From assembly GCA_022497155.1 (NCBI GenBank), contig MU385788.1, positions 1 to 64,000 of the forward strand: a stretch of DNA of 64,000 nucleotides. The letters are read 5' to 3'. The DNA is from Whalleya microplaca (lineage: Eukaryota; Ascomycota; Sordariomycetes; Xylariales; Xylariaceae). The translations under genes were made by a program, and so were the position numbers. The notes under the pieces are model-generated. The model was not told the origin of the DNA. It worked only from the letters and a program-made list of their open reading frames with translations, and searched no databases. Numbering within the stretch: position 1 is the first letter of the stretch; each line of letters begins with the position of its first letter. Shown here in pieces: positions 42,837-53,844 of the stretch.

Positions 42837-42854
42837 CGTTGACGTTGGATTACA

Positions 42855-45348
42855 ATGTCCACACCAACAACTGCCACGGCCACACTTCCTCCTCACTATC
42901 GACACCATCATCACTCCCACCACCACCATTACCAGCCCTATTCGCACTTGCAGACCAACGGTGCATCCTACCGACCCGCCATTCCGCCCGCCAGCGCTGC
43001 GAGCCCTATACTCCCCACCTCCACCTCGACGGCCTCGACAGCCTCGACAGCGACGGTCTCCAATCGACACCACGCTCCGAGTTCGTCGACGTACACTTAC
43101 TCGGTCAATCACGCAAATCACCCAACTCACCCAACTCAAACCAGTCACACAACCAACTCCAGTCACCAGCACAACACAAATGGAGTAGCCGCCTCGGTGG
43201 CCTCTGCAAGACTGACCCAGGACTCGTCGAGAACAAATTCCACGCCTCGCTCCGACGCAAATTACACCAAGATGCCTCCCGCTGCTGCTGCCTCTTCCGC
43301 CACCACCACCACCTACACCGACAGCCAGCCCAGAAAACGTCGAAGATCGGGAGGAGACGTCGATTGGAACACTTTTTACAAAAACGGCTTGCCCAAAGAA
43401 ATCATTGTCATAGATGACACGCCTGAACCCGACGAGGAGCGCTCGGCCGCTGCTACCTCGTCACGAACCTACACGAATGGCACCTTGAACGAATCCAACG
43501 GTCGTCACGTCGCTAAGCGACGGAGGAAGGACGACGCCGTTGCCTACGATGGGCTCTACGACGGCAGGGTGGTGAACGGCTCTCTCCACCACACCTCCAA
43601 TAGTGGTTCAACCTCCACCGACCGCACCACCTCCGCCCACAACACCACCGCCGCCACTTCGCTGGGGTCGCTGTCTTCGAACGGCCACTACGATCCCGAT
43701 GCCCATCACGCTGGCCAAAAGAGGAAGCGGACTCGGCATCAGATCGCCCAGGAAGTGAAGAGACGAGAAGTCGAGGTTCTCGGTGAGACATTTGTCAGCT
43801 ATCGTCCACCTCAAAAGCCGGTGAAGAAGGCTGGTGAAGTCACAGTGAGAATTGTCAACGACGTGAGTAATTTTCACCTCGTCTATCGAAGAGGCGTAAT
43901 TAACCAATCATGTGTGTCTAGCGTTCTCATCAGAGCAGTGTCAGAGTCGACGACGACGATGGCCATTACATTGTCGTTCCCGATGCCGACCTCACAACTC
44001 AATGTTTGTCTACCCAATTTGTTCCTTTGTATACCTGCCCCCAATTAACGAATTTGCAGATCAAATTGTCAAGCTTCTCGGACAAGGCACCTTCGGCAAA
44101 GTCGTCCAAGCTCGTGACCGAAAGAGGAACAAGCTTGTTGCGATCAAGATCATCCGAGCCGTACCGAAGTATCGGGATGCCTCCAAGATTGAATTGCGTG
44201 TCCTCCAGACATTGAAGGCAAACGATGAAGAGAACCGAAATAGGTGCATACACCTTCGGGATTGTTTCGACTTCCGCGGCCATATCTGTATCGTGATGGA
44301 CCTTCTCGGGTCAAGCGTCTTCGATTTTCTCAAAAGCAATAATTTTGTGCCTTTCCCTAACAGCCAGATCCAGAGTTTTGCTCGCCAACTCTTCACGAGC
44401 GTGGCTTGTAAGTCATTATTATCTATTTGTATATTATTAATACCCTAGGGCTTACTAACTTTTTCCTAGTCCTCCACGATTTGAACCTCATTCACACTGA
44501 TTTGAAACCCGAGAATATTCTTCTTTGCGATAGTGCTTACCAAACATTCACCTACAACCGCCGGATACCATCGTCATCAGCTGGTGTAAGCCGGCAGGCC
44601 AATCAGCGCAAGGTACTTCTGGACACCGAGATCCGGCTCATCGACTTTGGCTCGGCCACATTCGAAGATGAATACCACTCCTCTGTGGTTTCTACACGAC
44701 ATTACCGTGCTCCGGAGATCATACTCGGGCTTGGTTGGTCTTTCCCCTGTGATATCTGGAGCATTGGCTGCATACTCGTCGAATTCTTCACTGGAGATGC
44801 CCTCTTCCAGACGCACGACAATCTCGAGCACCTAGCCATGATGGAGAATGTCTGTGATAGCCGCATAGATACCCATCTTGTGCAGTCTGTGAACAAGATG
44901 GCCACACGAAGTACCGGCAACGCTGCCTCCAAGTAAGCTCGACCTCTTTCCGGCTAGCTAGTGTCTCGCTAACCCAATTCATAGGTATTTCAAACGACTG
45001 AGGTTGGATTACCCAACTGCAGACACTACGCGAGCCTCGAGGCGATTCGTCAAAAACATGAAGCGTCTATGCGTAAGTGGCATTTACTAGTAGTCTACGA
45101 ACTTTCGAGATTAACTCATGTACTAGGATATCATACCAACATCGAGTCCGTTTCTAAAGTCATTCTTGGATCTGTTGCAAAAGATCTTTGTTTATGATCC
45201 GGCCAAGCGCATCACCGCTCGACAGGCGCTTGAACATGAATGGTTCCGCGAGCCACCGATCCCCGATGATGGGACCGAGGCGGCTAAGATTCGGCTTGAG
45301 CGTGTGAGGGAGCACGATTATCACCCTCGAGGTTCGGCGATGGGATAA
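42855..45348 (+). CDS. LAMMER (CLK-type) dual-specificity protein kinase
   Basis: The predicted protein has 736 residues in six exons: 42855-43862, 43922-44003, 44060-44407, 44470-44932, 44985-45072 and 45127-45348. The first 330 residues are His/Ser/Thr/Asn-rich and disordered, with basic nuclear-localisation-like clusters (KRRRSGG, KRRRKDD, KRKRTRH). The kinase domain starts near residue 365 with [22 protein letters not shown] holds the ATP-binding Lys. The catalytic loop reads [12 protein letters not shown] (Asp490), with Thr in place of the usual Arg as in LAMMER kinases. DFGSA follows. The family signature is EHLAMME at 599-605. Homologues are S. pombe Lkh1, yeast Kns1 and Aspergillus LkhA, which phosphorylate SR-type splicing factors and act in growth, morphology and stress. 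All intron phases fit. Confidence 0.95.
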
Positions 45349-46197
45349 AGGAATCATGATTCTACTAAAAGTCAACGACACACCATATTGATACCACAGC
45401 GAAACTGTATATTTGGGAAAATGGATTCAGGCCTAATACTATACATTACAGCAACGATTCTTTCGCGAGGCTGTAAGGTGGTGGGCTAAGGGGTGGAAAC
45501 TAGGCGTTCAGGCCAGCATTTGCGCGGGTAGCTTTCATGGCCATCGAGCATACATTACGTAGGCAAAATGTTTTTGAGACTACGTGATCGTAGACGGGGC
45601 GACCTGCGACGTTTTCACAATATATAGCCCAACTCCGCTGGGCAGATTTCCATTCCGATGGAGACATGCCATGATCGAGTATTTTTCATCGCCGAATGTG
45701 ACGTACTCCTTTCCTTATATGCCTAAGCTTTGTCGTGGCCAATCGATAGCTATCGAAGATCTCTGGGTTTTTCTTTGGGTAAGTTTCCTTGTGATACGTT
45801 CTAGATACTACTGATCGATGCGCAAGGCCTAAGGGCGGGAGGTTATAGCTTTCTTCTCATTGCTGTGCGGATTAAGAGCTAGTAGCATCGAGAACAATGG
45901 GTTTATCTCTAGAACGGGCTGCCCGTCAATCGACTCTCGGAGTCGTCGTGACAAAGGAATGTTGTCATACAGACCGATCCGTTGAAAACAAAGCAAATCG
46001 TGGCTTTCACGGGGCATCCCTTGTATTGCTGTGTTCATGAACAAGACTCGGAAGATATAAGGGCCTCTCGCGCCGCAAATGGATACTCCTGAAGTACACC
46101 TACCTGAAACCTGCTTACATACAAAGAACTCACTGCAGGAACAGTGAGTCAATATTGATCATTAAGGAAATACGAATATTTGATAGTCTGAACAACA
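45349..46197. other. Intergenic
   Basis: No gene seen. Short frames at 45584-45814 and 45829-46152 lack coding character. It holds the terminator of the kinase gene and the promoter of the next gene. Confidence 0.4.
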
Positions 46198-48672
46198 ATG
46201 AGCATTGACATTCACGAGGTATCCCCAGAGAACATCGTCCGCCTTACGCGGCTCCTTTCCCGACGTCCCGAGTACGGCATTGCGGTCCCCTCGAGGAGGT
46301 GGCTCACAAGACAGGAGGACAAGCTTAAGTCTTGCCCCAATGAGCTGCTCTTCACCCCTAGCCCCTTGAAGCGTTTTGTCACCAAGATTGTGGACACTAT
46401 AGACCCGGAGGCCGTGGACCCGAGAGCTCTTCTTTGTAAGACTCACGCGTCCCTCAACCCCTTTCTCCTGCGCCGCCTGTTCATGGCCGTTGCGTACGAG
46501 GCGACGGTTCATAGTGACGCGCTACGCTCGTGGGAAGGCAGGAAGCGGCTCCCCTCCATCGCCGCATTCGTTGAACGCCTGGATGCTATTGCTGCCCTCT
46601 GGACACATCCCGATGTATACTCGAAATGCTACGGCGGACCCCCCTTTGACGGGCACATGATTTTCGTCCAATCTGGCTGCGAGGCTTGCATCCTGAGTGC
46701 CGTTGGTGCTAGTGCCAATGTCCTCGCGGACTTGCGGGCCATGGTCATCGACCGAACAGAGAGATGCCCCCCGCGCTCCGGCCGAGACGGACGCCGCATC
46801 AAGAAGCCCAGGATCGCCCGCGTCATCGAGGCCTGGATCGACCACCTCCGGGAGGAGCGGGCGGCCGAGTGCAGGGCCCTGAGCGACGACATCCTCGCGG
46901 ATCTGCGCGCCATCAGGCCCGAGGTCGTAAACTGGCAGCGGGAGATGAAGAAGCAACGCCACGGCCGAAGGGCTTCCAAGCGCGCGGTTTACACGGAGCT
47001 CAAGAGGTCGTCTTCCGGCGGCCATAAACTGAAAGACGTTCCGAGCGGCGCCCCGCGCAAGCGCAGAACGAAGCACGGTATCCCCGTAGCCATGACGGAC
47101 CGCGAGGGCGCCGAGGCCCAGCGCATCGCCGCCATATGCGCACCCGCGGCGGACGCGAAGAGCATCTACCGCCCGGACAGCATATGCGACTCGCAGGTGG
47201 CGTGGAAGCAGAACGCCTACTACTACGACGACGACGACGACGACGACGATCACAACAACAGGCGTCCGGGCGCGCCCGAGCCTACTCCAGGGAGCGGTCC
47301 CAGCCAAGGCCGGCCTACGCAGTCTTTCATCGACCGGTTTGAGAGGGAAGTCGCCGTCGACGACTACGATCCCTACGAAGACGACTACGTGGAGGAGCAG
47401 GCCGCCTTCGAGGAGCGCGACTTCGAGCAGGAGGAGCGCAGTCGCGGGAAGGTCGCCGACTGGTACTCGGAGCGCCTGACCGCCGACGACGGGAACCACA
47501 ACAACAACAACCACGGGTCCGTCCTCTCGGTCATGCACCCGGCGTTCCAGCCCACTGCCACCACTACCACTACCACTACCACTACTGCCTTTAGTAATGT
47601 ATCCGCCATGCCCCAACCCCTCCGCTTCAAGAAGGACCGCGAGCCGTCCGCCACTGCTAACCCGCGTAAACAGTCGAGGGCCGACAGCGCCTGGACCGAT
47701 GCCACCGTCTACACCGTTAATCCTAGTATTGTTGCTGGTGGAGCAGACGACGCGCCGCCTGTGCCCCGCGTGCCCTCGCGGTATACCAGGGACGTCGACG
47801 ACGGCGAGAAGACGCCCACGGGCCCGCGGTCGCAGACGCCGCGGGCGCGGCCCCCGGGCCGTCGCGGGTCCACGGACCCGTTCCCGGAGTACGCTGACCC
47901 TTTCAACCACCAGCACGAGCGCCGGGGCTCTGCCACCCCCACGCCCAGCACCCATAGGGGTAAGAACAGCAGCAGCAGGGAAAAGCACCACCACCAACCC
48001 CTGAACTGGCCCGCACCACAGCCCACCAACAGGAAGAAGTACCTCTTCCAGGACTCGGACGTCGGATCCCGCCTCTCGACGCACGATAGGGATAGGCGGT
48101 ACCTGCGCGAGCGCGGGGGCATGCAGGCGTTCGCGCGCGAGGAGAATCCTTTTGTGAATCGCTCGCCGTTCCAGGGGCAGCGGAGAACTCCTGCTGGTGG
48201 TGGTGAGGAGGTAAGTGATGGTAATGCTAAGACCCCGACCCCGACCCCGACTCAGACTTTGAATCAGAACCAGAATCAGAATCAGGGTGAGTACTACCGC
48301 CGCCAGTCGGCCTCGTCGAGGAGGAGGAGTACTTCGTCCTCGGTGTATTCGCAGAATAGCAGTAGGGGCTCCGTGGCTTCTGCTAACCACAGGACGAACA
48401 ACACGGGCTCCACCACCGCCTCCTCCTCCTCCTCCTCCTCCCACCATCACGCGGGCAACAACAGCAGCAGCAGGGGTGAGCCCCTCGTCCCGCGCCCGAG
48501 CACGGCGCAGGCGGAGAAGGAGTGGCGGGCGCGCTGGGGCGTGCGCGACGACGAGGCGGAGGAGGATCCCGTGCGGCCCGACGACTCGGCGAGTAACGTG
48601 CAGTGGCTGCACCGGCCGTCGGACGACGTTACGGATTTGGGGGCGTTTATTAGGAAGGGGATGCGTGGGTAG
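46198..48672 (+). CDS. Unknown protein with folded N-terminus and long low-complexity tail
   Basis: This intronless protein of 824 residues starts at an ATG in good context (ACAATGAGC). Residues 1-245 look globular and helical, with PEYGIAVPSRRWLTRQED, LLRRLFMAVAYEATVHS and two Cys in VQSGCEACILS. Residues 245-300 are very basic. From about 340 the protein is disordered and full of homopolymers: an Asp run (codons at 47227-47250), Asn, Thr and Ser runs, alternating Thr-Pro, and Gln-Asn repeats near residues 684-696. No family was recognised. GC-rich third positions and strong codon bias support translation. The bias also leaves the opposite strand open for 763 codons, which I regard as a shadow. 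The tail suggests a scaffold, cytoskeletal or condensate-forming role, but this is speculation. Confidence 0.7.
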   Translation: MSIDIHEVSPENIVRLTRLLSRRPEYGIAVPSRRWLTRQEDKLKSCPNELLFTPSPLKRFVTKIVDTIDPEAVDPRALLCKTHASLNPFLLRRLFMAVAYEATVHSDALRSWEGRKRLPSIAAFVERLDAIAALWTHPDVYSKCYGGPPFDGHMIFVQSGCEACILSAVGASANVLADLRAMVIDRTERCPPRSGRDGRRIKKPRIARVIEAWIDHLREERAAECRALSDDILADLRAIRPEVVNWQREMKKQRHGRRASKRAVYTELKRSSSGGHKLKDVPSGAPRKRRTKHGIPVAMTDREGAEAQRIAAICAPAADAKSIYRPDSICDSQVAWKQNAYYYDDDDDDDDHNNRRPGAPEPTPGSGPSQGRPTQSFIDRFEREVAVDDYDPYEDDYVEEQAAFEERDFEQEERSRGKVADWYSERLTADDGNHNNNNHGSVLSVMHPAFQPTATTTTTTTTTAFSNVSAMPQPLRFKKDREPSATANPRKQSRADSAWTDATVYTVNPSIVAGGADDAPPVPRVPSRYTRDVDDGEKTPTGPRSQTPRARPPGRRGSTDPFPEYADPFNHQHERRGSATPTPSTHRGKNSSSREKHHHQPLNWPAPQPTNRKKYLFQDSDVGSRLSTHDRDRRYLRERGGMQAFAREENPFVNRSPFQGQRRTPAGGGEEVSDGNAKTPTPTPTQTLNQNQNQNQGEYYRRQSASSRRRSTSSSVYSQNSSRGSVASANHRTNNTGSTTASSSSSSSHHHAGNNSSSRGEPLVPRPSTAQAEKEWRARWGVRDDEAEEDPVRPDDSASNVQWLHRPSDDVTDLGAFIRKGMRG

Positions 48673-50064
48673 TGGTGAGGGGGGTTGAAATGAAAGAAAA
48701 GGGGGGATCTTGGAGGTGAGTTGAACTTTCGTATGAAATTGTTGTGTTGTGTTGTGTTGTGTGTGGGCTGGGCTGGGAGGCTTGCCTGGCCTGGCTGTTC
48801 TAATTTTTTCCAAGTCAGATAATAATATCTAATATTTAATAATCATTATGGGTTCAAAACTAATGTTCATGTAATACTAGATTAAAGAAAAAGTATCATG
48901 GCTGTCTATTGGTGGTCTAGTACTGTGTCTCTAATCAAGAGTTGTTCTCACATGCTCAAGATGGTGTATTATGCTCCGCCCTCGTGACAGACAGACTATT
49001 ATTGTCAGTCGTTGTCTAGGTATAATGTTGGTTTGTTATTGAATGAGGATTGAATGTAAGTCACTTTTTGCTTTTACTATCTGTCTTCTGTCTACTACAT
49101 TCGTCATCTATACTTGTTTATGCCAGCATACGAGGGTGGAAGATGCGGTGTTGTTCTTGTTAGGCTATAAGTCCCAACTATGTAAGGCCCATAGACCCTC
49201 AGTGTAATGTTATTGCTCAAGACTCCTCTTGAGCGTTGCCTACAGACAGTTTGTGCCAAACAGCGGGTTTCCTCTGTATGTCTTACACTATGCCTACGCT
49301 TAGGCAGATCTCAAAGGTAGAACACTGTGCCATAGTGATGGTGATTTCCTCGAATACACTTCTTATCTGATACGAAGGTAAAGAGAGAGAGATTCACTTG
49401 CTGTGACAGTCGGGACACAGTATCTTGGTTTCGATGATGAACTCTGCCTTTTACTTCTGCCTTGAAACACAGATTACCTAGTAGGAGTACGGGTGTTCAA
49501 GGTCATTGAATGCTGCGTAACAAAGGGCCGTAGGAAGCTTGATCTCTTTGTTCCCTTCGGATGCCAGTATTAGACTAAATGATCTTAAATTTCCACGTTC
49601 ACTGATTGCTCCTGCTGCAACTTGCGAGCTTGGACGATTGGGCTCTTTCTCTAGTTCTGATTTTCGCTTTGTCTGGTTCTATTCACATAGCAATGCTTTA
49701 TGATCTAAGTACACTGCCCTCGAGGGGCGTAAGACAGTAGGTAGACATGTGCTTAGAGTAAACGTTCAACATTGTAGATGGTTTGCACACATCGTATACC
49801 TAGTCAGGCTGTTGAAACCATCTAGCTTTCCAATCCATAGCTAGAACAGCTAGCAGCCAATGTCGTATGTAATTATGCCCCATTGTCAACCTCAGCTGCG
49901 TATGTGGTGTAATGGGTTAACCGGCTTGGCGGCCACTAGAAACGACAGAAGGTGGCCATGACACAGATGGAAAATCGTCAACTTCATACATACAGACATA
50001 GCTCATAACATAATACGAGTTTAGTTGATATCTCAAAGCCATTAGATGCTTTAGTTTCTCATCA
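48673..50064. other. Intergenic between convergent genes
   Basis: No gene seen. A TTGTG pentanucleotide run lies at about 48740-48762. A tRNA-like A-box word near 49898-49915 has no matching B box and does not fold. Confidence 0.4.
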
Positions 50065-51121
50065 TCAGTATTCTACTAGATTCATCCCCTGAGCTGGGTA
50101 CCGGGCTCCGGCAATTGGGAAGGATGATAGGATACTATCAATCTTCTTGCAATCCTCTTCCGTTAGATCAACGAATTTCGTGTTCTCAGCAACGCGATCT
50201 GGAGAACGGGCGCCGAAGACTGGAATCAAAGGTGGTACGCCCGGTCTCCTGGACTGTACCTTGATCCAATTGAGAGCTAACTGGGCGGTAGTGCACCCTT
50301 TCTCAGCGGCCGACTTGTTCAATTCGTCCACGAGTTCTAAATTCTTGTGGAAGTTTGCGGCCTGGAAGCGCGGAAAGAAACGGTGGTAGTCGTTAGGAGG
50401 CAGGTCATCAGGGCTCTTGAGGTTCCCAGTAAGCATGCCGGCCCCGAGCGGTGTGTGCGCAACGATAGGGATACCGAGCCCACTGCACGTCTCGGCAACA
50501 CCATTGTGGAAAACTTCTGTGGCCCAGAGGCTGACTTCCGCTTCAACCATTTCAATTTTTGCAACACTCGCTGCGCGCCGTATTGTGTCCGCACCTACTT
50601 CGCTGAGCTGGATGCCCCCAATGACACCCTCAGAGACAAGATCTGCCAGTGCTTTCACCGTGTCGGTCACAGGTACCTTGAGATCTACGCGTCCGATGCC
50701 AAATATGTCAATCTTCTTTGTGTCGCCCAAGATGCTGGTAGCGTTGGCCCCACGAATTTACGCACTGCCTCAGGCGAGCCATCCATAGTGAAGGTCTTCA
50801 TATCCACGATCCCACTTTTGATGCTCACAACCACCTTGTCCGCATCCTCCGGAAATTTAGTGAAGTACCGCTTCAGGAGGTGGAGTGAGTTAGCAGAGGG
50901 CGTGCCGTAGAAGTCGGCGCCGTTCCAGCAGTTGACTCCAGCCAGCCAGCGCAGCCTTGAGGATTGCGAAGGCTTGATCATCGGGGATGTTGGCACCCGG
51001 TGAAGTGAGGCCTGAGGACTCGGATCAGTCGGAACGCTGCCCACTGTATTTACGACGATCAAACTCACGCATGAGGCCTAGGCCAGTATTGCTCACTTCT
51101 TTCCCAACGAGAATTGGCATT
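50065..51121 (-). pseudogene. Aldo-keto reductase, broken by two frameshifts
   Basis: The gene starts at 51121 (MPILVGKEVSNTGLGLMR) and has a 58-base intron at 51069-51012. Exon 2 reads DDQAFAILKAALA, then the frame must change near 50945 to continue as GVNCWNGADFYGTP and KVVVSIKSGI. A second change is needed near 50755 to continue as GDTKKIDIFGIGRVD and on to the normal C-terminus. Together the three segments cover a complete aldo-keto reductase of the AKR13 / YakC-like type (about 330 residues), with the catalytic Tyr in ADFYGTP and the C-terminal NADPH-binding part IPVFGARSPDRVAEN. These enzymes reduce aldehydes and ketones in the cytosol. The first break falls in three tandem CTGG units where two would keep the frame. 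The second falls in a GGGG run. Either the gene is dead or both sites are sequencing errors. Confidence 0.8.
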
Positions 51122-53844
51122 CTGGCAGACTCTGAGCTGTAAGGAACAAGCCAGCCTTCAGCAACTCAGAGCACGTACTAGTAGGCATAGCGTCGTACAG
51201 AATCCTGTTTTGAGACGAGTTCTTTGTATAGATAAGTATACTAATGGTAGTTGGCCGAAGTATGAAGCTCCTATTAAGTTGCTTGTTGGTGTAGGTTGGC
51301 TGTAGAGAGGTGACCGACGACGCTCCTTGCTGGCGTGTTAGCGCCACTGTACTAGCTTTTCAGTAGTAGGAATGACTTGTCGTCAAAGCAATAGCTGTGG
51401 CTGAGCTGATGAAGTCAATTGAATCAGGTTCGATTCCTAATAGCGCTATTGGTGTTCGTTTTGTTAGCTCATTTGTAATCACTGCGTCTTTGGTCTGTGG
51501 GCTCTATTTCGATGACCGTTCTATTGAATCACTATAAAATGGATTTGTTTAACGTCCTCCCAAGATCAGGTGAAAATCGAAATGACAATGTGCTCCTTTT
51601 TGAGTTTCTATAGCCCAATCGTTTACAGGTACATCCAGCAAATCAGAACATATTCGCAATGGGAAATGTTAGGATATTTTCGGCCCCACGGAATTTGGCC
51701 AATCAATGTCTGTAAAATATTGTCACAGTTAGGTATGAACGGTATATAATATGGTTTGTGTGTATTTTGAGTGGTTGCATAATACGTCAATATAGTCACA
51801 ACACTTTCATTAATTAACAGAAGACCTAAGAAATATATATTTATTGCCACTTCAAATCTAATCCAATATACACGAAAACTGGATGGCTAACGGCCTAACA
51901 AGCTAACAAGCCACATAAGCACACACACAGCTTGAGACTTTGCAGCCTTTTCAATGAAAGTAACAGGGAATATTCCAATATATAACCCAGTAATAGAGGG
52001 TTTCACGGAAGTTATCTAAGCAGTGTATGCAAAGCCCCTTGATAAAAATTTATGATTTCTTAGGTGAATTGATTAGGCAAGACTAGTCGGTCATGGAGTG
52101 ATACGAGTCAGGGACATCTACTTAGATTTTTTAGAGGTCATTGGGTCTTATGATTAGGACTGTGGAAAGGTGTTTTCCCGCTACATTGCATGAGACTGTG
52201 ACATCATCTAGTCTGTGTCTATGCATGAGATAAACCGTGTGGTTCTTGCTCACGCGTGGTAGACATGGTTAAGACAAGTCCAGCTGGACCCTGTATGAAG
52301 TTCACACGTTAGTATGTGTCAACGAGTTAGGTAAGTAAGACTTACCAAGCCAACGATGATAATCTAATCATTAACTCCTAAAGGTAATTTCTTCATAGAT
52401 GTAGTGGTGTAGCATTATGAAGACCAATCACAGACTGAACATGAAAATGGGTGCGTGTGCGATTCTAGGCCCATCGTTATACTAAAAATACTCTGGCGGA
52501 ATGTCTTCTAAAAGGACAGCTTCGATACCATATTCAACGTCGGCTAAAATAATGCAGGTAGCACATTGTTACACTGTGACACGATAGCTCCAAAATATAG
52601 ACGAAAATACCGAATAGATGGTAGAGGAAGATGGTGACATGCTGAGAACGAAACGACTATTTTTACCATCAAATCGGTTATTATTACCGTAGTCGTAGCT
52701 CCTTAACTAAATATAGTAAAATAGTAATAATACTTACAAGTTACCTCGTGATATATTTTATTAGTACATTAGATGTATCACTTCTGACTCTTACACATCT
52801 ATTCAATATGCTGCTAACCTCTGCAATAATAATCATTAGTAAAAGCCTCAAGGAGTTCGGATCCATTCAAAGCTTCAATGAAATGCAAGCGCGCGCGTAC
52901 CCCTATCTAATATCACATCACCTATTCTCTCAGCAACGAATTAAACATTCAATATAACAATGCTAGAATCAACGAATTCAGCCATGCTAATAACCTTGAG
53001 TGACAAGTTTTATATTCAAAGGAATTACTTTCAATAGGAAAGATATTTCCCGTTACTAGTTTAGAGTACTGTGAGAGTTGATCACTAGTTTAATCTATGA
53101 TCACCGTGATAATGACGGATTTCTCAGTGAAAATAGTCGGTTCGAGCTGAGAAACCACTCTGTACTCCAGAAACACTTACGGATATGAAATGACAGGATT
53201 GAGTTCGCAACAGAGAATTCCTCTTATACCCATTTCGACCTCCTTGCTCGATCACTTTGTTGGTCCTGAAGGGCGCTGTCACATGCACTTCATTAATTGG
53301 GCTCTTCTGGACCCGACAGAGTGGACATATTCTGATGCAACAATCCTGAAATACATCTAACTTGTTTGTGTTGTCAAGTCCCAAAAGTCGTGGCACCCAC
53401 TCTATTGCTGTGCCACAAGCGCGAAAGAACAGTGCACCAACTGCAAATATAGAGATACTTCATTGGATGGGATTTGTTAGTGTGAGGAGTTCACCCAGCA
53501 TTGTATACTGTTTGGATTGATGTTGGCTCTTCTTGCAGTGATAATTGTTGGTCTGCGCTTGCAACTCCGCATTGCAGTTGTGAGACTCGAGTTCATCAGT
53601 TTATTGATGAACTGCTCACCTGGCAATCACATATTACCTAGCCAACTCCGCATTCATGTCACACAAGAGATAGAAACTCATTATCCACGGGCCTTGAAGT
53701 ACTCTTTGCGTGGTACTGGACCCTCTTCAGATAAATCTGCACGCCCGTGTAGCATCAGTCCTAGTATCGCACAATGAAGGATATGTTAGACCTTTTTCGG
53801 CTTGACTAGTCCTAATCCAATATACCTGGCGGTATTCTTCGACC
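51122..53844. other. AT-rich intergenic region with a decayed tRNA-like segment
   Basis: No gene seen. A tRNA-like relic lies at about 51390-51449 (see findings). From about 51600 to 53100 the DNA is conspicuously AT-rich with many stops in all frames, which could reflect repeat-induced point mutation of an old transposon; no element was recognised. A minus-strand frame at 53124-53396 is short and unconvincing. Confidence 0.45.

Larger units (their letters stand above)
36493..42854. other. 6.3 kb gene-free region rich in microsatellites, upstream of the LAMMER kinase
   Basis: No convincing gene was found on either strand. The interval holds many short tandem repeats, listed separately where clear: GGTAGGCTA-type (37551-37587), ACAG (38407-38440), CCAG (40675-40696), TACG/TACA (41338-41384), TACAA (41911-41939) and TGAT (42597-42643). 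There are also GGTC repeats near 36599-36623 and ATCAC repeats near 37468-37490. TACCTAGGTA and TACGTACA words recur throughout. The last 100 bases are a CT-rich leader. Parts may be long 5' untranslated sequence or regulatory DNA of the kinase gene. Confidence 0.5.

Noticed and set aside
46522..48813. 763-codon open frame on the minus strand
   Set aside because: It mirrors the GC-biased sense gene at 46198-48672, consists largely of low-complexity Val/Arg/Gly stretches and has no family likeness.
49890..49940. A-box-like word TGGTGTAATGGG
   Set aside because: No B box follows at tRNA distance and no cloverleaf can be drawn.
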